A stretch of 64,000 nt of DNA, from the NCBI GenBank assembly GCA_026168455.1, contig CM047426.1, positions 2,907,501-2,971,500 on the forward strand, read 5' to 3'. How positions within the stretch are numbered: the first letter of the stretch is position 1; each line of letters opens with the position of its first letter. Below are positions 38,416-49,135 of this stretch, one piece after another. Source of the stretch: Theocolax elegans (lineage: Eukaryota; Arthropoda; Insecta; Hymenoptera; Cerocephalidae). The position numbers were made by a program, and so were the translations under genes. The notes beneath the pieces were generated by a model that saw only the letters and a list, made by a program, of their open reading frames with translations, was not told where the DNA came from and made no database searches.

Positions 38416-41400
38416 TTAAATTAATATAGAATTTTGTCGGTCTTGCTAAGCTAACGTCTAACGACTCTAAGAACTCCAAGTTGCTCGCTCGAAAAGGCAC
38501 GACAATTCGCCGCGTATCAATCCCGAGGACAACATTATGAAGGCCACAAGCCGCCAGACATAAATTTAAAAGAAGAAGCAAATAAATACTAAGTTATAAA
38601 ATTCAAAATATTTTAATAAGAAAGAAAGAAATTTTAAGTCTATGTGTTTCGTCTTGGGACCGTCTGCCAGAACTCATCAGTGGGGCGCAGACGGTCCCTG
38701 CCCCAGACACACAAGACAATATTATTGAATCAAAATAATGATAAACTTAAAATTTTGGTATCGTAAGAACGAATGAACGGAGCCTATATAAGTACACATA
38801 AGGTGGAAAATCTGATTGTGGATGGAAAAGTGCCCCTAACATCAGAGTATGTACTATGGACATAATTTTAAACCAAAGTCCTGTTATTATTAAAAATGTG
38901 ATTTTTTTCGCCCAGGCAAAGTTTTTAAATTAATATAGAATTTTGTCGGTCTTGCTGAGCTAACGTCTAACGACTCTAAGAACTCCAAGTTGCTCGCTCG
39001 AAAAGGCACGACAATTCGCCGCGTATCAATCCCGAGGACAACATTATGAAGGCCACAAGCCGCCAGACATAAATTTAAAAGAAGAAGCAAATAAAATACT
39101 AAGTTATAAAATTGAAAATATTTTAATAAGAAAGAAAGAAATTTTAAGTCTATGTGTTTCGTCTTGGGACCGTCTGCCAGAACTCATCAGTGGGGCGCAG
39201 ACGGTCCCTGCCCCAGACACACAAGACAATATTATTGAATCAAAATAATGATAAACTTAAAATTTTGGTATCGTAAGAACGAATGAACGGAGCCTATATA
39301 AGTACACATAAGGTGGAAAATCTGATTGTGGATGGAAAAGTGCCCCCTAACATCAGAGTATGTACTATGGACATAATTTTAAACCAAAGTCCTGTTATTA
39401 TTAAAAATGTGATTTTTTTCGCCCAGGCAAAAGTTTTTAAATTAATATAGAATTTTGTCGGTCTTGCTGAGCTAACGTCTAACGACTCTAAGAACTCCAA
39501 GTTGCTCGCTCGAAAAGGCACGACAATTCGCCGCGTATCAATCCCGAGGACAACATTATAAAGGCCACAAGCCGCCAGACATAAATTTAAAAGAAGAAGC
39601 AAATAAAATACTAAGTTATAAAATTGAAAATATTTTAATAAGAAAGAAAGAAATTTTAAGTCTATGTGTTTCGTCTTGGGACCGTCTGCCAGAACTCATC
39701 AGTGGGGCGCAGACGGTCCCTGCCCCAGACACACAAGACAATATTATTGAATCAAAATAATGATAAACTTAAAATTTTGGTATCGTAAGAACGAATGAAC
39801 GGAGCCTATATAAGTACACATAAGGTGGAAAATCTGATTGTGGATGGAAAAGTGCCCCCTAACATCAGAGTATGTACTATGGACATAATTTTAAACCAAA
39901 GTCTATTTATTAAAAATGTGATTTTTTTCGCCCAGGCAAAAGTTTTTAAATTAATATAGAATTTTGTCGGTCTTGCTGAGCTAACGTAACGACTCTAAGA
40001 ACCAAGTGCTCAGCTCGAAAAGGCACGACAATTCGCGCGTATCAATCCCGAGGACAACATTATGAAGGCCACAAGCCGCCAGACATAAATTTAAAAGAAG
40101 AAGCAAATAAAATACTAAGTTATAAAATTGAAAATATTTTAATAAGAAAGAAAGAAATTTTAAGTCTATGTGTTTCGTCTTGGGACCGTCTGCCAGAACT
40201 CATCAGTGGGGCGCAGACGGTCCCTGCCCCAGACACACAAGACAATATTATTGAATCAAAATAATGATAAACTTAAAATTTTGGTATCGTAAGAACGAAT
40301 GAACGGAGCCTATATAAGTACACATAAGGTGGAAAATCTGATTGTGGATGGAAAGTGCCCCCTAACATCAGAGTATGTACTATGGACATAATTTTAAACC
40401 AAAGTCCTGTTATTATTAAAAATGTGATTTTTTTCGCCCAGGCAAAAGTTTTTAAATTAATATAGAATTTTGTCGGTCTTGCTGAGCTAACGTCTAACGA
40501 CTCTAAGACTCCAAGTTGCTCGCTCGAAAAGGCACGACAATTCGCCGCGTATCAATCCCAGGACAACATTATAAGGCCACAAGCCGCCAGACATAAATTT
40601 AAAAGAAGAAGCAAATAAAATACTAAGTTATAAAATTGAAAATATTTTAATAAGAAAGAAAGAAATTTTAAGTCTATGTGTTTCGTCTTGGGACCGTCTG
40701 CCAGAACTCATCAGTGGGGCGCAGACGGTCCCTGCCCCAGACACACAAGACAATATTATTGAATCAAAATAATGATAAACTTAAAATTTTGGTATCGTAA
40801 GAACGAATGAACGGAGCCTATATAAGTAACATAAGGTGGAAAATCTGATTGTGGATGGAAAGTGCCCCCTAACATCAGAGTATGTACTATGGACATAATT
40901 TTAAACCAAAGTCCTGTTATTTAAAAATGTGATTTTTTTCGCCCAGGCAAAAGTTTTTAAATTAATATAGAATTTTGTCGGTCTTGCTGAGCTAACGTCT
41001 AACGACTCTAAGAACTCCAAGTTGCTCGCTCGAAAAGGCACGACAATTCGCCGCGTATCAATCCCGAGGACAACATTATGAAGGCCACAAGCCGCCAGAC
41101 ATAAATTTAAAAGAAGAAGCAAATAAAATACTAAGTTATAAAATTGAAAATATTTTAATAAGAAAGAAAGAAATTTTAAGTCTATGTGTTTCGTCTTGGG
41201 ACCGTCTGCCAGAACTCATCAGTGGGGCGCAGACGGTCCCTGCCCCAGACACACGACAATATTATTGAATCAAAATAATGATAAACTTAAAATTTTGGTA
41301 TCGTAAGAACGAATGAACGGAGCCTATATAAGTACACATAAGGTGGAAAATCTGATTGTGGATGGAAAGTGCCCCCTAACATCAGAGTATGTACTATGGA

Positions 41401-41765
41401 CATAATTTTAAACCAAAGTCCTGTTATTATTAAAAATGTGATTTTTTTCGCCCAGGCAAAAGTTTTTAAATTAATATAGAATTTTGTCGGTCTTGCTGAG
41501 CTAACGTCTAACGACTCTAAGAACTCCAAGTTGCTCGCTCGAAAAGGCACGACAATTCGCCGCGTATCAATCCCGAGGACAACATTATAAAGGCCACAAG
41601 CCGCCAGACATAAATTTAAAAGAAGAAGCAAATAAATACTAAGTTATAAAATTGAAAATATTTTAATAAGAAAGAAAGAAATTTTAAGTCTATGTGTTTC
41701 GTCTTGGGACCGTCTGCCAGAACTCATCAGTGGGGCGCAGACGGTCCTTGTCCCAGACACACAAG
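38416..41765 (-). repeat. left arm of inverted satellite array, seven copies of about 510 bp
   Basis: Copies follow with steps of 509-512 bases; their equivalent points lie near 38581, 39090, 39602, 40114, 40613, 41122 and 41631. They are nearly identical apart from small indels, the most damaged copy being at 39905-40115. Each unit has a perfect 12-bp-stem hairpin (GGGACCGTCTGC/GCAGACGGTCCC), a TATATAAG box about 130 bases later and a 66-102 codon frame on the other strand. That frame opens with TTG rather than ATG, so I do not call it a gene. The first unit is cut at its left end. Confidence 0.9.
38656..38698. repeat. hairpin in each 510-bp satellite unit (first instance)
   Basis: A 12-bp perfect GC-rich stem (38656-38667 with 38687-38698) encloses a 19-base loop. 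It recurs in every unit with an intact segment. In the right arm two of the units (near 42748 and 43768) carry a changed base pair in the stem. Confidence 0.85.
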
Positions 41766-44060
41766 TGTTCTTCTTATTAAAATATTTTCAATTTTATAAC
41801 TTAGTATTTTATTGCTTCTTCTTTTAAATTTATGTCTGGCGGCTTGTGGCCTTCATAATGTTGTCCTCGGGATTGATACGCGGCGAATTGTCGTGCCTTT
41901 TCGAGCGAGCAACTTGGAGTTCTTAGAGTCGTTAGACGTTAGCTCAGCAAGACCGACAAAATTCTATATTAATTTAAAAACTTTTGCCTGGGCGAAAAAA
42001 ATCACATTTTTAATAATAACAGGACTTTGGTTTAAAATTATGTCCATAGTACATACTCTGATGTTAGGGGGCACTTTTCCATCCACAATCAGATTTTCCA
42101 CCTTATGTGTACTTATATAGGCTCCGTTCATTCGTTCTTACGATACCAAAATTTTAAGTTTATCATTATTTTGATTCAATAATATTGTCTTGTGTGTCTG
42201 GGGCAGGGACCGTCTGCGCCCCACTGATGAGTTCTGGCAGACGGTCCCAAGACGAAACACATAGACTTAAAATTTCTTTCTTTCTTATTAAAATATTTTC
42301 AATTTTATAACTTAGTATTTTATTTGCTTCTTCTTTTAAATTTATGTCTGGCGGCTTGTGGCCTTCATAATGTTGTCCTCGGGATTGATACGCGGCGAAT
42401 TGTCGTGCCTTTTCGAGCGAGCAACTTGGAGTTCTTAGAGTCGTTAGACGTTAGCACAGCAAGACCGACAAAATTCTATATTAATTTAAAAACTTTTGCC
42501 TGGGCGAAAAAAATCACATTTTTAATAATAACAGGACTTTGGTTTAAAATTATGTCCATAGTACATACTCTGATGTTAGGGGGCACTTTTCCATCCACAA
42601 TCAGATTTTCCACCTTATGTGTACTTATATAGGCTCCGTTCATTCGTTCTTACGATACCAAAATTTTAAGTTTATCATTATTTTGATTCAATAATATTGT
42701 CTTGTGTGTCTGGGGCAGGGACCGTCTGCGCCCCACTGATGAGTTCTGCTAGACGGTCCCAAGACGAAACACATAGACTTAAAATTTCTTTCTTTCTTAT
42801 TAAAATATTTTCAATTTTATAACTTAGTATTTTATTGCTTCTTCTTTTAAATTTATGTCTGGCGGCTTGTGGCCTTCATAATGTTGTCCTCGGGATTGAT
42901 ACGCGGCGAATTGTCGTGCCTTTTCGAGCGAGCAACTTGGAGTTCTTAGAGTCGTTAGACGTTAGCTCAGCAAGACCGACAAAATTCTATATTAATTTAA
43001 AAACTTTTGCCTGGGCGAAAAAAATTACATTTTAATAATAACAGGACTTTGGTTTAAAATTATGTCCATAGTACATACTCTGATGTTAGGGGGCACTTTT
43101 CCATCCACAATCAGATTTTCCACCTTATGTGTACTTATATAGGCTCCGTTCATTCGTTCTTACGATACCAAAATTTTAAGTTTATCATTATTTTGATTCA
43201 ATAATATTGTCTTGTGTGTCTGGGGCAGGGACCGTCTGCGCCCCACTGATGAGTTCTGGCAGACGGTCCCAAGACGAAACACATAGACTTAAAATTTCTT
43301 TCTTTCTTATTAAAATATTTTCAATTTATAACTTAGTATTTTATTTGCTTCTTCTTTAAATTTATGTCTGGCGGCTTGTGGCCTTCATAATGTTGTCCTC
43401 GGGATTGATACGCGGCGAATTGTCGTGCCTTTTCGAGCGAGCAACTTGGAGTTCTTAGAGTCGTTAGACGTTAGCACAGCAAGACCGACAAAATTCTATA
43501 TTAATTTAAAAACTTTTGCCTGGGCGAAAAAAATCACATTTTTAATAATAACATGACTTTGGTTTAAAATTATGTCCATAGTACATACTCTGATGTTAGG
43601 GGGGCACTTTTCCATCCACAATCAGATTTTCCACCTTATGTGTACTTATATAGGCTCCGTTCATTCGTTCTTACGATACCAAAATTTTAAGTTTATCATT
43701 ATTTTGATTCAATAATATTGTCTTGTGTGTCTGGGGCAGGGACCGTCTGCGCCCCACTGATGAGTTCTGCTAGACGGTCCCAAGACGAAACACATAGACT
43801 TAAAATTTCTTTCTTTCTTATTAAAATATTTTCAATTTTATAACTTAGTATTTTATTTGCTTCTTCTTTTAAATTTATGTCTGGCGGCTCGTGGCCTTCA
43901 TAATGTTGTCCTCGGGATTGATACGCGGCGAATTGTCGTGCCTTTTCGAGCGAGCAACTTGGAGTTATTAGAGTCGTTAGACGTTAGCTCAGCAAGACCG
44001 ACAAAATTCTATATTAATTTAAAAACTTTTGCCTGGGCGAAAAAAATTACATTTTTAATA
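41766..44060 (+). repeat. right arm of inverted satellite array, five copies of about 511 bp
   Basis: The same unit runs in the opposite orientation, with equivalent points near 41812, 42324, 42835, 43347 and 43857. The switch is at about 41766 and is not a perfect hairpin tip: the left arm stops just after the GC hairpin, while the right arm starts at TTCTTATTAAAATATT, so roughly 150 bases of spacer differ. Copies 2 and 4 share GCACAGC and CTGCTAGACGG variants, while copies 1, 3 and mostly 5 share GCTCAGC, which indicates dimeric amplification. Confidence 0.9.
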
Positions 44061-44073
44061 ATAAAGTAAGTAT
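44061..44073. repeat. right 13-bp direct repeat flanking the inverted array
   Basis: Exact match in the same orientation to 38403-38415, directly after the last partial satellite unit. Confidence 0.65.
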
Positions 44074-44427
44074 ATTCTTAAAATTGAAAAAACTACTCAA
44101 TATTAACAAATTTTGTATTTGCATTTTTTGAATATTAAATATTTACTTACTTATGAGCGTACTTATTAACAAAAATATTTAATTAATATATATTTTTTAT
44201 TTATCTACAAATTTTTTTTCTTGAATTTTTTGTAATGAAATACTGTTACGTGTGGATACACGTCACGGATGTATTAAAATAAGTAAATTGTTGTTCGTCG
44301 AAAATGCTGACCATTCAGGTCATTAAACGGTGCCACGCGACTTCGCAACTTGAGCATCGGTGCAACCTGAAGCGCAAGGATCAGCTAAGCGCCCCTCCGA
44401 TTACACTTGTATATAGGTCACTAAACT

Positions 44428-44437
44428 TATATAAAAG
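44428..44437 (+). promoter_or_regulatory. LTR core promoter TATA box
   Basis: TATATAAAAG on the plus strand would direct transcription to the right, through the antisense L segment and then Env. It recurs at the same offset (184 bases) in each complete LTR: 48830, 53232 and 57634. Confidence 0.6.
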
Positions 44438-44445
44438 AAGACGGT

Positions 44446-44451
44446 AATAAA
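44446..44451 (+). terminator. LTR poly(A) signal
   Basis: AATAAA lies 9 bases after the TATA box. It is close to the expected start site, so in the downstream LTR it could end transcripts that began in the upstream LTR, which would set a short R region. Confidence 0.45.
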
Positions 44452-44714
44452 CAAACGGGAGCGAAAAAGTGAAAAGGAAAGAGAGAAGACAGAAGTGACA
44501 TTTTACGAGTGGATTCAACGCGAAGACACGGAGACACGATATCGCCAGGATCGTTCTCCCTACAGCCTTAACGACAAAACGCAAGCCAACCAAAGCACTA
44601 AAACCTGGAGAACAACAGAACAACAGAACAACAACTCATCCACCTCTTTACACTTGTACTCGCTGAGTTTTAGATTCAACGAGCAGCGGTAACCACGAAA
44701 AAACGATACAGACG

Positions 44715-47333
44715 TTACCGTTCAAACGTAACATTTTTGGTGCTAGGTGTGGGGTGTTCGATTTCGGAGAGGAATAGGTAAAAACCAATCCAGTAGACTA
44801 ATTTGTCATCATATCCTCTAACGGTATGTGACAAATAAGTCGATAGTGGAATTCCTCCTACTTCAGCTGGATAACATAGTATGGTCAATAAATTGTCTTC
44901 AGATGATATATTTCTCAAATAATCTTTTCTAATTATAAAATTTGCATGACTAAACTGATTGATTATAAATCCAATATTAGGTGTAAAATCCCCTTTTGCT
45001 ATAGCCTCAGATATAGTATTTATAGTGATATGGCTGGAAGCAATAGTTGATAGGCCATCATTTATATCAGGGATCATACGGTAGGATTTCTTTAATACTG
45101 TCCTTATAGCCTCACCCTCAAAGTAGCGTACTTTTCCGTATTCGAAAAGTCTACTTGAGTACCAGGTTTCTTCTTTCTTTAGTACCAAACCTACGCTATC
45201 AAAATTATCAGTTAGTGTGTGAAGAAAACCTGTTCTTATTTCTTGAGATAATAATTGTTGTTCTTCATTCAGATGCATTACAATCACTTGATTATCTCCC
45301 TGACATATTAGGTCTATTTTTATATTATGCATTTCAGCTGTTAACTTTATAACTGTGATCGTTATCCACGTCCAGAGTTTCTGTCTCATCCCTTCCATTC
45401 CTCCAGCATGATTTCTAATCAAATATTCTCCCTCAATGGGTTCATTATTAATGGACTCAGGGGGGTGGAGTCGGCTGTTCGTGAATATATACGCCATGTG
45501 AAACCATAAGTGGTTATCACGATATAGACTTCTTAGGCCGAATAGCTGGTCTAAGATCTCTCCGAAAGGAGCAACTAGAGCATGGCGAAACATGATATTC
45601 CAGCTGGATAAGTCTAAATTCAGGATATTTTGAGTTTTTGGTGAGTTTTTTGTAGTTTCACACACTCTTGTCAGTAATGCTAACTCACCATCCGTCATGG
45701 TCTGTTCTGGCACATATTTGAAAATCTTATCGGCTATATTCTTTTCCATGGAAACTTGAATTAAACGTTGGTTAAAAGTTTGCTTGACAAAACCACGCCC
45801 TTCTAATTTTATCTCCTGTTCTTTACGACATATTGAGCAGCATAAGTCCTCCCTTTCGAATTCACCTAGATCCCTAGCTTCTACTAATTTCCGAACAATA
45901 TCCCTCTCAGACTTTAAATACTGGCTAATTATTCTACGCTCGATTGGTTTATTCGAGTTGGGATGCCTAGGTTTTCTTGTACCATACAGATAATGAAATG
46001 CACATGTATCATACTCTCTGCTCCATTCGTTAAGGGGAACTGCGGAAGCTGAATCTTTGAGTAACTCAGCAACGTTTGGGGAATAGTCATAATCAAGTGT
46101 CTTGTCAAAAATTATCGAATTCCAAAGATCATAATTTGAATAAATACTTTCAGGTATAGATTTGTTAGATTTAAGTAAGTCAAATAAAATATCTGGGCAG
46201 TATTTAAACTTAGGAAGTGTGTTTTCCTTCTTTTTATAATTAATTATTATATCCCTTTTAGCTATCCCTAAGCAATTCTTTACAGTCGTCTCATTAATAT
46301 TTATTAGTATTTTTCCTTTTTCTCTGATCTTGTTAAAACTACCATCTATAGGAAGAACCGGATGTCCCATTGTTTTAGTAAGACCGGTCAATTCTAATGA
46401 AATTTTTATCTCATCGCGACTAGTGTTCGAGGGCAGTAAAAAATCTAAGCAATCCTCAGTCATATTATAGGGTTGTAGTACTAGCTTGATCTCATTTAGA
46501 GTAGAATTATACAGATCAGAAAAGCCTAAATCTTCTTCTTCATCTTTGATAATATAACCTATTACATAGGGTTCCCATAAACTCATTAATTTATAAATAT
46601 TGTTATGTAATATTGACCTCAATTCTTCCCATTTGTCTAACGTATTTACAATTCTATTTAGGAAAGAATCTCGGTAAACCTCGAAGAAATCTGTTAAAAG
46701 TCCTACTAACAATACAGTTGTCCGAGCTTGAATGTTGTCTAACTGACAGATTAATAAAGAGGTAGGTCCTATTGATCCACCATGTTCTATACAACTAAAA
46801 AAACATAAATCAGGATCGAGTAAAATATCTTCAAACGGTTTTAAGTCTCCATAAGGGACTCTGTCTTTACATATTATATCTTTTATCTTTTCGACAGTCT
46901 GTCCTCTTCTAAAGTGATAGTGTAATACATGGGAATGTTCGCTCAAGTAAGTAAATAATTCTGCTGCTTTATCATCAATTTCGTCCTTTAGGTTTCTTTG
47001 TTCAGTACAAATATTGCTTGTGTAATATACCTGTTGTAACGCCCAAGAGCGAACAGATGTCTTTATTATGTACATAAGATCCTTATGGCTTTTCTCCTTT
47101 CTAATCTTAAGTTTATCAGAAACTCTATCTACCCATTTGTTTAAGCATTTGTAGGGATCTGGACATTGTTTATATACATGACTATCAATTTTGTGTTCTT
47201 TTACCAATTCGACTAAATGTTTATGCCTTTTACATAGTGGTTTAAAACCAGAGTCCAATAACATTTCAGCCTCATCATTTACTATAGGAGAGGATCTAGT
47301 AGATTTCACTCGATTCGACCTCATTAGAGCCAT
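44715..47333 (-). CDS. endogenous viral L polymerase fragment, copy 1 (unbroken 872 codons)
   Basis: Part of the large protein of a negative-strand RNA virus (Mononegavirales/Jingchuvirales type), the enzyme that copies and transcribes the viral genome. Full L proteins are about 2000 residues; this keeps the N-terminal region and the RNA-dependent RNA polymerase domain, and lacks capping, methyltransferase and C-terminal domains. Motif A has Asp574 (DLSSWN), motif B GGMEGMRQK at 644-652 and catalytic motif C QGDNQ at 678-682, all intact. A GRGFVKQTF block precedes motif A. The frame begins with an ATG and ends in LTR-derived codons: the last dozen or so residues come from the primer-site and LTR sequence, not the virus. 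Its strand is opposite to the LTR promoter, so LTR transcripts are antisense to it. One private substitution (Asp to His in a LDYHF segment) separates it from the other copies. Virus family not resolved. Confidence 0.88.
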   Translation of the reverse strand: MALMRSNRVKSTRSSPIVNDEAEMLLDSGFKPLCKRHKHLVELVKEHKIDSHVYKQCPDPYKCLNKWVDRVSDKLKIRKEKSHKDLMYIIKTSVRSWALQQVYYTSNICTEQRNLKDEIDDKAAELFTYLSEHSHVLHYHFRRGQTVEKIKDIICKDRVPYGDLKPFEDILLDPDLCFFSCIEHGGSIGPTSLLICQLDNIQARTTVLLVGLLTDFFEVYRDSFLNRIVNTLDKWEELRSILHNNIYKLMSLWEPYVIGYIIKDEEEDLGFSDLYNSTLNEIKLVLQPYNMTEDCLDFLLPSNTSRDEIKISLELTGLTKTMGHPVLPIDGSFNKIREKGKILININETTVKNCLGIAKRDIIINYKKKENTLPKFKYCPDILFDLLKSNKSIPESIYSNYDLWNSIIFDKTLDYDYSPNVAELLKDSASAVPLNEWSREYDTCAFHYLYGTRKPRHPNSNKPIERRIISQYLKSERDIVRKLVEARDLGEFEREDLCCSICRKEQEIKLEGRGFVKQTFNQRLIQVSMEKNIADKIFKYVPEQTMTDGELALLTRVCETTKNSPKTQNILNLDLSSWNIMFRHALVAPFGEILDQLFGLRSLYRDNHLWFHMAYIFTNSRLHPPESINNEPIEGEYLIRNHAGGMEGMRQKLWTWITITVIKLTAEMHNIKIDLICQGDNQVIVMHLNEEQQLLSQEIRTGFLHTLTDNFDSVGLVLKKEETWYSSRLFEYGKVRYFEGEAIRTVLKKSYRMIPDINDGLSTIASSHITINTISEAIAKGDFTPNIGFIINQFSHANFIIRKDYLRNISSEDNLLTILCYPAEVGGIPLSTYLSHTVRGYDDKLVYWIGFYLFLSEIEHPTPSTKNVTFER
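44738..44755 (+). other. candidate tRNA primer-binding site
   Basis: TGGTGCTAGGTGTGGGGT begins 4 bases after the LTR end, at the standard place and with the TGG that pairs with the CCA tail of a tRNA. I could not match it to a particular tRNA. The antisense L frame runs through it. Confidence 0.45.
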
Positions 47334-48284
47334 ACCACTACCTATAGTTCAAAATTCATTAAACATTTCTGATACTTTTGCATATATATGGCCAAATTAT
47401 AAATATTTTGCCTTAAATAATCTACTAAACACATATATTCCTATAGACATTGAAAATATAGAAAAATGTAAAAAACTACATGAGTTATACATTTGTAAAA
47501 ACATGGAACCACCAATGAGTATAAATACATATAGCCCTTGTGAAATAAAATTAAGCAATAATACTATAACTCACGATTTATCAGATTGTAATATAAAATT
47601 AATTAAATTTCAAAACACACATTGGACACGAACAAATACTCCAAACGTATGGATATATTCAACAAATAAAACGAAGAAATAATAGGGAAATGTAAACGAT
47701 CAGCGGATCGTAAATTAACATTAAACGGAATAGGATTATTAAGATTACCAAAAAATTGTATTATCGAAACGCCCACCACAAAATTAATAGCGAATCGTGA
47801 AGTTACAACTAATTTTACTAGTTACTTATTTAACGATAATATGTTGAATATTACAAATATATTAAATAGTACCAAACTAAATATTTCGAAGGTAATAGAA
47901 ACTCAGAATTATAACCTAAAAGAACATTCGACTATATCATTATCCACTGGAAAGGATTTACACGAAATAATTGAAAAAGCAAAAAATATAGCAAATTACC
48001 ATAAAATTACTAATCAGGTGTCTCAATTACAAGATACGTTTATATACTCGGGTTCAAGCATAATATTAATATTAATAATTATAATTATAATATGGAGGAT
48101 TCTCGTGAGACGGGGGGCCCCTTTTACTAATCAAAATAGACTGATTTTAGGTCCAATAGCATCATCATCACCAACAACCAGCCAGCCTTTCAATTCTGAA
48201 GAATTATTACAAGTAATCAAATTCTACAATTCTGATTATCGTCGAAAACTAGAGGAAAATCGAACAAAAGAAACCGGATTATAA
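47334..48284 (+). pseudogene. Env (F-like) C-terminal fragment, copy 1, frameshifted
   Basis: Same Env fragment as in copy 2, broken by a one-base deletion in an A-run near 47670, after which the frame resumes at 47841 (147 codons to the stop at 48284). One private change (Ile to Asn near 47556) is seen. As in the other copies there is no Env signal peptide or fusion peptide, and no ATG of its own at the 5' junction. Confidence 0.8.
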
Positions 48285-48645
48285 CCTTTAGCTATATCAC
48301 CACATTCAACATATATATTGTTAAAATTATTACTGCTTTTATGAATCAAAACGAAACTGTCATTATTTTACTACTAATTATATTGCGATTGTATTTTAGA
48401 ATTATTTAATTACCGTTTACATTGTAAAAAAAAAAACAAAATTATAATATTGCTACGAAACCATTTATTGTAAAAAAAAATTACTACTCAAAATGTATGA
48501 AAATATGTATGTAATTATAAGAAAAATATTGTATATGCGCAAAAATGTATGAAAATATGTATGTAATCGTAAGAAAAATATTGTATATGCGCAAAAATGT
48601 ATTAAAATATACGTCGAGGGCGACGTTTTGCAAAAACCCCGGACG
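48285..48645 (+). repeat. 3' segment of the chimeric unit with a 52-bp tandem repeat
   Basis: AT-rich sequence between Env and the next LTR. From 48489 to 48612 a 52-base unit (ATGTATGAAAATATGTATGT and onward, ending GTATATGCGC) occurs 2.3 times. The bases just before the LTR (AAAAACCCCGGACG) do not form a clear polypurine tract. Equivalent segments follow Env in units 2 to 4 (52686-53047, 57089-57449 and 61489-61849). Confidence 0.75.
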
Positions 48646-49135
48646 TGTTACGTGTGGATACACGTCACGGATGTATTAAAATAAGTAAATTGTTGTTCGT
48701 CGAAAATGCTGACCATTCAGGTCATTAAACGGTGCCACGCGACTTCGCAACTTGAGCATCGGTGCAACCTGAAGCGCAAGGATCAGCTAAGCGCCCCTCC
48801 GATTACACTTGTATATAGGTCACTAAACTTATATAAAAGAAGACGGTAATAAACAAACGGGAGCGAAAAAGTGAAAAGGAAAGAGAGAAGACAGAAGTGA
48901 CATTTTACGAGTGGATTCAACGCGAAGACACGGAGACACGATATCGCCAGGATCGTTCTCCCTACAGCCTTAACGACAAAACGCAAGCCAACCAAAGCAC
49001 TAAAACCTGGAGAACAACAGAACAACAGAACAACAACTCATCCACCTCTTTACACTTGTACTCGCTGAGTTTTAGATTCAACGAGCAGCGGTAACCACGA
49101 AAAAACGATACAGACGTTACCGTTCAAACGTAACA
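48646..49135 (+). repeat. LTR 2 (complete)
   Basis: Same as LTR 1 by eye along its whole length, with TG..CA ends. Shared between unit 1 and unit 2. Confidence 0.88.

Larger units (their letters stand above)
44244..44733 (+). repeat. LTR 1 (complete, 490 bp)
   Basis: Begins TGTTACGT and ends ACGTAACA, an 8-bp perfect inverted terminus with the TG..CA ends of retroviral LTRs. The left edge is where similarity to the other copies stops. It contains a TATA box (44428-44437) and AATAAA (44446-44451). The 80-codon antisense and 65-codon sense frames inside recur with every LTR and lack an ATG or homology; I do not call them. Confidence 0.85.

Noticed and set aside
38357..44069. Repeated 66-114 codon frames starting MLLLLNLCLAACG
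   Set aside because: The frames open with TTG, not ATG, and recur because the DNA unit recurs. Several copies are broken by indels, and I see no domain. A leader-like start is an artefact of TTCTTCTTTTAAATTT. Treated as satellite DNA.
44381..44692. 80-codon minus and 65-codon plus frames inside each LTR
   Set aside because: They recur with every LTR, overlap the TATA box and poly(A) signal, and have no homology that I recognise. The plus-strand one starts with GTG.
45155..45993. 65- to 69-codon plus-strand frames inside the L segments (all copies)
   Set aside because: They are shadows of the conserved L coding sequence on the other strand.
48489..48612. CRISPR-like spaced repeat
   Set aside because: The 52-base copies are directly tandem without spacers, and the genome is eukaryotic.
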